11,573 bases of DNA from Faecousia sp. (GTDB lineage Bacteria > Bacillota > Clostridia > Oscillospirales > Oscillospiraceae), in contig JARHYV010000040.1 in NCBI GenBank assembly GCA_029258495.1, forward strand, positions 1 to 11,573. The letters are read 5' to 3'. Below the pieces are notes generated by a model. It was not told the DNA's origin. It did not search any database and saw only the letters and a list, made by a program, of their open reading frames with translations. Made by a program: the position numbers and the translations under genes. Shown here piece by piece: positions 1 to 6,154 of this stretch. The stretch's first letter is position 1; the number at the start of each line of letters is the position of its first letter.

Positions 1-134
1 GGAAGCCCACAACCTGCATAAGAGATATCCGCTCCCTTGTTGTAGACTTCGACCTGTGCATCAAGGTTTTCGCGCTTGATCTTGGCCGCAGCCTTGGTGC
101 CAGCTGCCACGCCGCCAATGACAACAATTTTCAT
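1..134 (-). CDS. FAD-dependent CoA-disulfide reductase / NADH oxidase-like protein, N-terminal fragment
   Basis: Only the first 44 codons are in the window; the gene continues past the left edge. The protein opens MKIVVIGGVAAGTKAAAKIK, a Rossmann FAD-binding fold of the GGVAAG type used by the CoA-disulfide reductase / NADH oxidase / polysulfide reductase group of pyridine nucleotide-disulfide oxidoreductases. It then reaches ISYAGCGL, where C42 matches the single redox-active cysteine of that group (usual context SYxxCGLPY). Such cytoplasmic enzymes reduce CoA disulfide, persulfide or oxygen with NAD(P)H; which substrate applies cannot be told from this fragment, and many members carry a C-terminal rhodanese domain that would lie outside. 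The start at 134 has an AAGGAG ribosome site about 8 bases upstream and a consensus promoter behind it. The divergent LysR gene is the probable regulator. Confidence 0.85.
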   Translation of the reverse strand, partial: MKIVVIGGVAAGTKAAAKIKRENLDAQVEVYNKGADISYAGCGL

Positions 135-178
135 GTGCATTTCTCCTTTTTATGTTTCGTTTGTTACCCTTTGATGGG

Positions 179-236
179 TTGATTATATCAAATAAATATG
201 ATAATATCAATTTATAGTTGGTTATCATATGATAAC
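179..236. promoter_or_regulatory. Palindromic LysR-type operator region between divergent genes
   Basis: Three inverted repeats lie in this AT-rich intergenic stretch: TTGAT-N3-ATCAA (179-191), TGATA-N1-TATCA (199-209) and the perfect 16-bp palindrome GTTATCATATGATAAC (221-236). The word ATATGATAA recurs at 196 and 227, 31 bases apart, about three helical turns. LysR-family tetramers commonly bind two such sites between their own gene and the divergent target. The 221-236 palindrome lies just upstream of lysR and would suit autoregulation. Binding by this particular LysR is an inference. Confidence 0.55.
182..210 (-). promoter_or_regulatory. Sigma-A promoter of the FAD-dependent oxidoreductase gene
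   Basis: On the minus strand TTGATA (210-205) and TATAAT (187-182) are separated by exactly 17 bases. Transcription would begin near 175 and give a leader of about 40 nt before the ATG at 134. The spacer contains the palindrome TGATA-A-TATCA (199-209), which also overlaps the -35 box, so a bound regulator would interfere with or contact RNA polymerase here. Confidence 0.75.
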
Positions 237-266
237 AATTTTTTATTGATAAAGGCGGAGATATAT

Positions 267-1133
267 ATGATCGACTTTCGATTGGAAACATTTCTTTCCG
301 TGTGCGACACCATGAACTACCGAAAGAGCGCAGATCTTCTGCACATCACGCAGCCGGCCGTGACTCAACATATCCACCATCTGGAAAAAACATATAACTG
401 CAAGCTGTTTCAGTACGAGGGCAGGCGGCTGAAAAAAACAAAAGCTGCCTCTATTCTGGAGCAATACGCACGCACCATGAAGGTAAACGAAAGCAACATG
501 ATGCGCCAGCTGCAAAAAAGCGAGATCACAGAGCTGAATATCGGTGTCACAAAAACAATCGCCCAGTGCATCATCAGCCGGTATGTAGAGGATTTTATTA
601 AATGCGAAGACAACAAGCTGTTGCTGCTGGAAGACAACACCGAACATCTCCTTCACCTGATCGATGAGTGCAAGCTGGACTTTGCGCTCATTGAAGGCAT
701 TTTTGACAAAAACAAATATGGACACATGCTGTTCAGCGAAGAACCATTTGTGGGGGTCTGTGCCAGCACACACCCCTTCGCCGGCAGAGAAGTTACCGTG
801 GCTCAACTTTTGGAGCAGACCCTGATCTGCCGGGAAAGCGGTTCCGGAACCAGAGCAATTCTGGAAAATAAGCTGTTGGACTGCAACGAGTCCATCTCGC
901 ATTTTAAGCGGAGCATCTGCATCAGCAGCTTTGCCATCATACTGGATTATGTAAAAAAAGATATCGGCATCTCCTTTGTGTACGAGGTTCTGGCAAGGCA
1001 GAACGGGCTTGCTACCTTCACCATCCAGAACTGTCAGATCCAGCGGGAGTTTAACTTCGTTTATCTGCCGAATACCGGTGCAGAGGAAAAAATCCATCAC
1101 TTCATGCAGGGTTGGAATGTTCCTTCCCGTTGA
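267..1133 (+). CDS. LysR-family transcriptional regulator
   Basis: A 288-residue protein, normal for LysR regulators. Residues about 4-62 form the winged helix-turn-helix, with the hallmark pattern LETFLSV...NYRKSADLLHITQPAVTQHI and HHLEKTYNCKLFQ. Residues about 85-288 fit the periplasmic-binding-protein-like effector domain, including a conserved SGSGTR segment. I chose the ATG at 267 because it has a GGCGGAG ribosome site and starts directly at the conserved helix; an in-frame ATG at 198 would add 23 residues unlike LysR N-termini and would cover the palindromic operator. It is divergent from the FAD-dependent oxidoreductase gene, so that gene is the likely target, possibly with a thiol- or redox-related inducer (inferred). 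No terminator is visible after it, so some read-through into nrdG is possible. The ligand is unknown. Confidence 0.93.
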   Translation: MIDFRLETFLSVCDTMNYRKSADLLHITQPAVTQHIHHLEKTYNCKLFQYEGRRLKKTKAASILEQYARTMKVNESNMMRQLQKSEITELNIGVTKTIAQCIISRYVEDFIKCEDNKLLLLEDNTEHLLHLIDECKLDFALIEGIFDKNKYGHMLFSEEPFVGVCASTHPFAGREVTVAQLLEQTLICRESGSGTRAILENKLLDCNESISHFKRSICISSFAIILDYVKKDIGISFVYEVLARQNGLATFTIQNCQIQREFNFVYLPNTGAEEKIHHFMQGWNVPSR

Positions 1134-1153
1134 ATTTTCTGCCCATTTATTGA

Positions 1154-1202
1154 TACCTACATATAGTTGCGTTTCCTGCATCATAATCACAATATCTTGT
1201 GT
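1154..1202 (+). promoter_or_regulatory. Pair of NrdR boxes upstream of nrdG-nrdD
   Basis: The box at 1187-1202, TCACAATATCTTGTGT, matches 14 of 16 positions of the NrdR consensus as I recall it (ACACWATATATWGTGT). A weaker box at 1154-1169, TACCTACATATAGTTG, matches about 10 of 16 and starts 33 bases earlier, close to the three-helical-turn spacing typical of NrdR sites. NrdR is a Zn-finger/ATP-cone repressor that senses the ATP/dATP balance. The same pairing occurs before nrdA, where the better box has the same 13-nt core inverted, which makes chance unlikely. Unusually, both boxes lie upstream of the best -35 element here. Confidence 0.75.
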
Positions 1203-1210
1203 CCCCCCTA

Positions 1211-1239
1211 TTGACAATCCCAAAATACAGCGATATACT
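1211..1239 (+). promoter_or_regulatory. Sigma-A promoter of the nrdG-nrdD operon
   Basis: TTGACA (1211-1216) and TATACT (1234-1239) are separated by 17 bases, a near-perfect promoter. The start of transcription would be near 1246, giving a short leader that contains AGGAGG (1261-1266) seven bases before the nrdG ATG. The NrdR boxes end 8 bases before the -35 element. Confidence 0.8.
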
Positions 1240-1273
1240 TGCTACAAGAACGCACATAGCAGGAGGGCATCGC

Positions 1274-1966
1274 ATGAAGATCAGTGCCATTCAAAAGACA
1301 ACTTTACTGGACTATCCGGACAAACTCGCGTGCACCGTTTTTCTCTCCGGATGCAATCTTCGATGCCCTTTCTGCCATAACGCAGACCTTGTTTCCCCGG
1401 AAAAAATACAGCCTCCATCTATTCTGCCGGAAGAATTTTTCTCCTTTCTTGCCGATCGGAGAGGAATTCTCGAGGGTGTCTGCATTTCCGGCGGTGAACC
1501 CACGCTTTACGCCGATCTGCCGGAGCTGCTGCGCAGGATCCGGGCCATGGGCTTTTCCGTAAAACTGGATACCAACGGCTCAAATCCTCGGATGCTCTCG
1601 ACGCTGATCCAAGAAGGACTGGTGGACTATGTGGCAATGGATATCAAAAACTGTCCATCCCATTACACGCAGACCTGCGGCGGCATCGATATCCTGGATG
1701 CGGTGCAGGAAAGTGCCGCTCTGCTGATGCAGGGGCATACCGACTATGAATTTCGGACGACCGTATGCCATCCCCTGCACACCCCTGAGCGCATGCAGCA
1801 GATCGGTCATTGGCTCCGCGGTGCTGAGCATTACTTCCTGCAGCCATTTGTGGATTCCGGAAATCTGGTCGGTCAAGGGATCTCTTCTCTGACAAAAGAA
1901 CAACTACACGCACTGCATCAGGCAGTGCTCGCCGACATCCCCAAAGCAAAGATCCGGGGACTGTAA
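1274..1966 (+). CDS. nrdG: Anaerobic ribonucleoside-triphosphate reductase activating protein (radical SAM)
   Basis: Radical SAM enzyme that uses a 4Fe-4S cluster and S-adenosylmethionine to place the glycyl radical on NrdD, its neighbour. The cluster ligands are the CxxxCxxC motif C27-NLR-C31-PF-C34, followed by HN as in activases. GGEPT at 73-77 is the SAM-binding glycine motif, and the N-terminal KTTLLDYPDKLACTVF is characteristic of the NrdG2 subfamily. At 230 residues it is longer than E. coli NrdG (about 154) and normal for NrdG2. The start at 1274 has an ideal AGGAGG seven bases upstream; an in-frame ATG at 1199 would overlap the NrdR box and promoter. The stop is 15 bases before nrdD, so the two are co-transcribed, here with the activase gene first. 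Confidence 0.95.
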   Translation: MKISAIQKTTLLDYPDKLACTVFLSGCNLRCPFCHNADLVSPEKIQPPSILPEEFFSFLADRRGILEGVCISGGEPTLYADLPELLRRIRAMGFSVKLDTNGSNPRMLSTLIQEGLVDYVAMDIKNCPSHYTQTCGGIDILDAVQESAALLMQGHTDYEFRTTVCHPLHTPERMQQIGHWLRGAEHYFLQPFVDSGNLVGQGISSLTKEQLHALHQAVLADIPKAKIRGL

Positions 1967-1981
1967 AAGGAGCGTGTCAAT

Positions 1982-4363
1982 ATGTATCAGGTAATCAAAC
2001 GAGATGGGAAAATCGCAGATTTTGACCTATCTAGGATCTCAAATGCGATCACAAAGGCCTTTGCAGCCACGCAGGTGCCCTATCATCCGGATATCATCAA
2101 TCAGCTTGCCCTGCAAGTCACCGCAGACTATGCAGGTAAGATTGAAAACGGTACCGTCCCTGTGGAGGCCATTCAGGACAGCGTAGAGGCCGTTCTGGAG
2201 CGCGCAGGCTATGCGCAGGTTGCAAAAGCATATATCCTGTACCGAAAAAATCGGGAGAAACTCCGTGATGTCAAATCCACCATTCTGGATTATAAGAGTC
2301 TGGTGGACGGGTATCTCAATGTGTCCGACTGGCGGGTAAAGGAAAATTCCACCGTCACCTATTCCGTCGGAGGACTGATCTTGTCCAATTCCGGTGCGAT
2401 CACCGCAAATTACTGGCTCAGCGAGATTTATGACGAAGAAATCGCCAATGCCCACCGCAATGCGGATCTGCACATCCATGACCTGTCTATGCTCACCGGT
2501 TACTGCGCCGGATGGAGCCTGAAACAGCTCATTCAGGAGGGGCTGGGCGGTGTAACCGGAAAGATCACCTCCGCTCCTGCCAAGCATCTTGCAACGCTGT
2601 GCAATCAGATGGTCAATTTCTTGGGCATCATGCAGAACGAATGGGCCGGCGCACAGGCATTTTCCAGTTTCGACACCTATCTTGCCCCCTTTGTAAAAGC
2701 CGACAATCTGACATACAACGAGGTCAAACACTGCATCGAAAGCTTTATCTACGGGGTCAACACCCCAAGCCGTTGGGGCACACAGGCTCCTTTTTCCAAT
2801 ATCACACTGGATTGGACAGTACCTGCCGATCTGGCGGATCAGCCCTGCATCGTCGGTGGCAAGCCTCAGGATTTCACCTATGGCAGCTGCAAAAAGGAGA
2901 TGGATATGGTCAACCGCGCCTTTATCGAGGTCATGATCGAAGGCGATGCCGACGGAAGAGGCTTCCAGTACCCCATTCCCACCTACTCCATCACCCGGGA
3001 TTTTGACTGGAGCGAAACAGAAAACAACCGTCTTCTCTTTGAGATGACCGCAAAATACGGCACTCCCTATTTCTCCAACTACATCAATTCCGATATGGAG
3101 CCATCCGATGTGCGGAGCATGTGCTGCCGGCTGCGTCTGGATCTTCGGGAGCTGCGCAAGAAGAGCGGTGGTTTCTTCGGCAGCGGTGAGTCCACCGGCT
3201 CCATCGGTGTCGTGACCATCAACCTGCCTCGGATCGCCTATCTTGCCAAGGATGAGCAGGATTTCTTTCAGCGTCTTGACCACATGATGGATGTTGCCGC
3301 AAGAAGTTTGAAAATCAAACGAACCACCGTGAGCAAGCTGCTTGACGAAGGACTCTATCCCTATACCAAGCGGTATCTGGGCTCCTTTGACAACCACTTC
3401 TCCACCATCGGTCTGATCGGCATGAATGAAGCAGGACTGAATGCCAAATGGCTGAGGGCGGATCTGACCCACCGCCAGACTCAGGATTTTGCCGTGAAGG
3501 TACTGAACCATATGCGTGAGCGTCTTTCCGACTATCAGGAGCAATACGGCGATCTTTACAACCTTGAGGCCACTCCTGCGGAATCCACCACCTACCGTCT
3601 GGCCAAACACGACAAGAGCCGCTATCCCGACATCATTACTGCCCACGAGGGTGCAACCCCTTACTACACCAACTCCTCGCATCTTCCGGTAGGCTATACC
3701 GATGATGTATTCGAGGCTCTGGCTATTCAGGACAAGCTCCAGCCTCTGTACACCAGTGGCACAGTATTCCATACATTTCTGGGCGAAAAGCTGCCCAGCT
3801 GGAAAGCGGCTGCCACATTGGTGCGCAAAATCGCCCAAAACTATCAGCTCCCCTACTACACTATCTCCCCCACATATTCCATCTGTGTGGATCACGGCTA
3901 TCTCAGCGGAGAACAGGAAGTCTGCCCTCATTGCGGAAAGAAGACTGAGGTATACAGCCGCATCACGGGATACTACCGCCCCGTACAGAACTGGAACGAC
4001 GGAAAATCACAGGAATTTCAGGATCGCAAGACCTATTGCCCCGAAAAGGAGGGATTGGATCACCCAGTCGCTCCCTCTGAACCGGAGCAGAGCGATTGCC
4101 TCGATCCCGAAACCGTTTCAGAGTATCTGCTGTTCACCACAAAGACCTGCCCCAACTGCCGGATCATCAAGCCCCAGTTGGAATCTGCCGGGATCCCCTT
4201 TACCGTCCTGGATGCAGAAGTCCATGGAACACTGGCGCAGCAATACGGCTTGACCAGCGCGCCATCATTGGTGGTGATTTCCGAAAGCGGATACCATGTC
4301 TATGCAGGTATTCCGCAGATCAAGGAATACATCCACACCTATGCTCAATCACATCCCATGTAA
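1982..4363 (+). CDS. nrdD: Anaerobic (class III) ribonucleoside-triphosphate reductase with fused C-terminal redoxin domain
   Basis: Glycyl-radical enzyme that reduces ribonucleotides to deoxyribonucleotides without oxygen; cytoplasmic, activated by NrdG. Visible in its 793 residues: an N-terminal ATP-cone (about 1-95, starting MYQVIKRDGK) for allosteric control; the catalytic barrel with HIHDL and C175 in GYCAGWSL, and C381-C382 in MCCRLRLDL, matching the positions of the E. coli active-site cysteines C175 and C384; a zinc site made of C635-x2-H638 and C648-x2-C651; and the glycyl radical loop RITGYYRPVQNWNDGK with G674 as the radical glycine. E. coli NrdD (712 residues) ends soon after its radical loop. 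Here a linker (about 683-713) leads into an extra thioredoxin/glutaredoxin-like domain (about 714-793) with CPNC at 723-726 and a probable cis-proline P761 in TSAPSL. This suggests a redoxin-dependent rather than formate-dependent enzyme. Start supported by AAAGGAG nine bases upstream. Confidence 0.95.
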   Translation: MYQVIKRDGKIADFDLSRISNAITKAFAATQVPYHPDIINQLALQVTADYAGKIENGTVPVEAIQDSVEAVLERAGYAQVAKAYILYRKNREKLRDVKSTILDYKSLVDGYLNVSDWRVKENSTVTYSVGGLILSNSGAITANYWLSEIYDEEIANAHRNADLHIHDLSMLTGYCAGWSLKQLIQEGLGGVTGKITSAPAKHLATLCNQMVNFLGIMQNEWAGAQAFSSFDTYLAPFVKADNLTYNEVKHCIESFIYGVNTPSRWGTQAPFSNITLDWTVPADLADQPCIVGGKPQDFTYGSCKKEMDMVNRAFIEVMIEGDADGRGFQYPIPTYSITRDFDWSETENNRLLFEMTAKYGTPYFSNYINSDMEPSDVRSMCCRLRLDLRELRKKSGGFFGSGESTGSIGVVTINLPRIAYLAKDEQDFFQRLDHMMDVAARSLKIKRTTVSKLLDEGLYPYTKRYLGSFDNHFSTIGLIGMNEAGLNAKWLRADLTHRQTQDFAVKVLNHMRERLSDYQEQYGDLYNLEATPAESTTYRLAKHDKSRYPDIITAHEGATPYYTNSSHLPVGYTDDVFEALAIQDKLQPLYTSGTVFHTFLGEKLPSWKAAATLVRKIAQNYQLPYYTISPTYSICVDHGYLSGEQEVCPHCGKKTEVYSRITGYYRPVQNWNDGKSQEFQDRKTYCPEKEGLDHPVAPSEPEQSDCLDPETVSEYLLFTTKTCPNCRIIKPQLESAGIPFTVLDAEVHGTLAQQYGLTSAPSLVVISESGYHVYAGIPQIKEYIHTYAQSHPM

Positions 4364-4365
4364 AG

Positions 4366-4397
4366 AAAACTCCCTGCCATGCGGCAGGGAGTTTTTT
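4366..4397. terminator. Bidirectional Rho-independent terminator between nrdD and yitT
   Basis: AAAACTCCCTGCC (4366-4378) pairs perfectly with GGCAGGGAGTTTT (4383-4395) around a four-base ATGC loop and is followed by a T run on the plus strand. On the minus strand the same stem is followed by TTTTCTTT, and the yitT stop codon lies at its edge. It therefore ends both convergent genes. Confidence 0.93.
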
Positions 4398-5094
4398 ACG
4401 AAACAGTTTCCGGCTTTTGCGCGGATGCATGGCTCAAAAAGCGGGGTAATCTGACCTTCTGCATAATGCCGATCAGCTGCCCGGACAGAATCACGGTCAG
4501 CAGCGAATAGGCGATCCGATGCAGTGGGATATAGCTCAGGGAGAGCCCAAGCACCACAAGATCACTGAACAAGTAGATCCACTGGATATCGAAATGGGTC
4601 ACCTTCGAAACACTCATTGCAAGTGCATCATCCCCCGTGGGTGCTCCGCCGATGCGGACACACAAGCCCGCACTGATGCCCACGAACAATGCGCCAACAA
4701 CGGCCGCCAACAGCGGCATATCCGCAATCTGCGGGAACAAAGGATCAAACTGCTCAAAAATGCCATAAGATGCGGAAAAACCTATGGTCGATATCAAGGA
4801 ATAGATCACAAACTTCTTTCCAAGCAATCTCCACCCAAGTGCATAACAAACGGCATTCAGAAAAAATCCCGACACTGCGGGAGAAATATCGAACCAGTAT
4901 TCAAGCAGCAGCGTAAGTCCCAGCACACCACCCTCTGTAACATCTGAAATGGAGTGAATATTATAAATACCAAATGCCAGTATGCTGCTGCCCAAAAGAG
5001 CCAAAAGACATGACGACATTTTCACTCCTTCCAGCCAGCTGTGAACTTGCTGTCGAAACGGTCTTTGTATTGAACGATCTGAATTGAAACGCAT
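4396..5094 (-). CDS. YitT-family (DUF161) integral membrane protein, short form
   Basis: A hydrophobic 232-residue protein with about five to six membrane segments. It resembles the YitT family: the first part has GGVLGLTLLLEYWFDISP and ALGWRLLGKKFVIYSLI, and the second half has the repeated family glycine motif as RIGGAPTGDDALAM. Family function is not settled. Typical YitT proteins are about 280 residues with a C-terminal cytoplasmic DUF2179 domain; this one stops after the membrane part, so that domain is missing. The start is uncertain. The ATG at 5094 has AAGGAA about 11 bases upstream and lies about 36 bases after the predicted promoter. An internal ATG at 5019 (residue 26) has a strong AAGGAG five bases upstream and would give 207 residues beginning MSSCLLALLG. 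It is divergent from the MerR gene and shares its operator, so MerR probably controls it. Confidence 0.85.
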   Translation of the reverse strand: MRFNSDRSIQRPFRQQVHSWLEGVKMSSCLLALLGSSILAFGIYNIHSISDVTEGGVLGLTLLLEYWFDISPAVSGFFLNAVCYALGWRLLGKKFVIYSLISTIGFSASYGIFEQFDPLFPQIADMPLLAAVVGALFVGISAGLCVRIGGAPTGDDALAMSVSKVTHFDIQWIYLFSDLVVLGLSLSYIPLHRIAYSLLTVILSGQLIGIMQKVRLPRFLSHASAQKPETVS

Positions 5095-5126
5095 GAATCA
5101 TAACTTCCTTTTCACTGATATTTCGG

Positions 5127-5167
5127 TTGCACGGATAGAATAAACTCTGGTATAATACCAGAGTCAA
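5127..5167. promoter_or_regulatory. Overlapping divergent promoters with a perfect 21-bp MerR-type palindrome
   Basis: The palindrome at 5144-5164 has 10-bp arms ACTCTGGTAT and ATACCAGAGT around one central A. On the minus strand it fills the 19-bp gap between TTGACT (5167-5162) and TATTCT (5142-5137), the over-long spacer geometry by which MerR-family proteins activate promoters; this drives yitT. On the plus strand TTGCAC (5127-5132) and TATAAT (5151-5156), 18 bases apart, form the merR promoter, and the palindrome covers its -10 box, so the same binding event should repress merR. The geometry is read directly; the regulatory outcome is inferred from the family. Confidence 0.75.
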
Positions 5168-5184
5168 GAGGAGGAACTGAATTT

Positions 5185-5976
5185 ATGGAAAAATATTTCA
5201 AAATCGGACAGATTTCCAAGCTTTATCACATCGGGGTAGACTCTCTGCGATATTACGAAGAAATCGGGATCATATCTCCCAAGCGCGCCGAAAGCGGCTA
5301 TCGGCTGTACAGTGTCAATGATATCTGGCGGCTGAATGTGATCCGGGATCTGCGCGAATTGGGGTTCAGCATGACACGCATCAAGCAGTATCTGGATTTT
5401 CACAGCATCGATTCTACCCTTGACCTGCTCCGGGAAGAACAGGAGGCCATCCAGACGAAGATGCAGACACTTCAGCAGCTGCAAGCGGATGTTGCCCATC
5501 GCATGGAAACCATTCGCGCCGCACAGCAGCGCCCTCTGAACGAGATCACCCTAAAGGAGCATCCTGTCCGGCGGTATTTCTCCATCCCTCAGGGGTATAC
5601 CGACGAGCATGAAATGGATGTGCTGATCAAGCAGCTGGTCAATATCGATCCGGAGCATTTTTATGTGATCGGCAACAACCAGATCGGTACAGCCATTTCT
5701 CTTCGGGATGTCACGGAACATTCCAGACTGAAATACCAATCCGTTTTTCTGATCGATGAAAACGGGGAGTCCTGTCTGCCTGCCGGGAAGTACCTATCCC
5801 TATGCTATCAGGGCCCATATGGACAATGCCTGCACCAGATCAATCGACTCTTGGACTATGCCTCCGAGCACCAACTCACCCCCTTAGGAAAAATTCTTGA
5901 GATCCTCTGGATCGACAATCACACGACTTCCAATGTACAGGAACAGATCACAGAGCTGCAGCTCCTTGTGGAATAA
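5185..5976 (+). CDS. MerR-family regulator with GyrI-like/effector-binding domain
   Basis: A 263-residue activator of the BmrR/BltR type. Residues about 4-73 are the MerR DNA-binding domain: FKIGQISKLYHIGVDSLRYY is the helix-turn-helix, and SGYRLYSVNDIWRLNVIRDL plus LGFSMTRIKQYL form the wing and second helices. Residues about 76-112 form the dimerisation coiled coil. Residues about 115-263 fit a GyrI-like/effector-binding domain, with YFSIPQGY near its start and a PAGKYLSLCYQGPYGQ segment typical of drug-sensing domains. No cysteine cluster of the metal-sensing kind follows the coiled coil, so a hydrophobic or cationic small-molecule ligand is more likely than a metal. The start at 5185 follows AGGAGGAA with good spacing. 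It is divergent from yitT, its probable target, and convergent with the MATE operon. Confidence 0.93.
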   Translation: MEKYFKIGQISKLYHIGVDSLRYYEEIGIISPKRAESGYRLYSVNDIWRLNVIRDLRELGFSMTRIKQYLDFHSIDSTLDLLREEQEAIQTKMQTLQQLQADVAHRMETIRAAQQRPLNEITLKEHPVRRYFSIPQGYTDEHEMDVLIKQLVNIDPEHFYVIGNNQIGTAISLRDVTEHSRLKYQSVFLIDENGESCLPAGKYLSLCYQGPYGQCLHQINRLLDYASEHQLTPLGKILEILWIDNHTTSNVQEQITELQLLVE

Positions 5977-5977
5977 A

Positions 5978-6009
5978 AATACCTCCCACAATTCTTCGTG
6001 GGAGGTATT
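5978..6009. terminator. Hairpin terminator between merR and the convergent MATE gene
   Basis: AATACCTCCCAC (5978-5989) pairs perfectly with GTGGGAGGTATT (5998-6009) around an eight-base loop, starting right after the merR stop codon. The plus-strand tail (CTATTAC) is poor in T, but on the minus strand the stem is followed by TTTTTATT, so it should work best for transcripts of the marR-MATE operon. The remaining 145 bases up to the MATE stop (6010-6154) show only a weak 6-bp stem (AGCATC/GATGCT) without a T run, and nothing else that I recognise. Confidence 0.85.
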
Positions 6010-6154
6010 CTATTACAAAGCGCACATAAGCGTGACCAGACACACCCTGTTTGCACTTTTTCCTCAGCCGAGCATCTTCTCAGTCGATGCTGCATGTTGC
6101 CGGCTGTCGCTGTATATCTATAAATAGAATAACATTAAGAGATGCCTCTGGCTT

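Noticed and set aside
198..266. Upstream start for LysR at 198
   Set aside because: It would place the palindromic operator and promoter region inside the coding sequence; the ATG at 267 has a better ribosome site and matches LysR N-termini.
243..1223. A 326-codon minus-strand open frame opposite lysR
   Set aside because: It mirrors lysR codons, resembles no family, and would run through the NrdR box and the lysR operator.
1226..1241. Possible third NrdR box overlapping the nrdG -10 element
   Set aside because: It resembles the nrdA box only if gaps are allowed; ungapped it matches about 6 of 16 consensus positions.
2039..3931. A 630-codon open frame on the minus strand opposite nrdD
   Set aside because: It is fully antisense to a clearly conserved NrdD, has low-complexity Gly/Val/Ile/Asp-rich composition without recognisable domains, and lacks a promoter or ribosome site. 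It reflects codon bias in nrdD.
6070..6096. Possible second hairpin (AGCATC/GATGCT) downstream of merR
   Set aside because: Only six pairs with a nine-base loop and no T run on either side; not distinguishable from chance.
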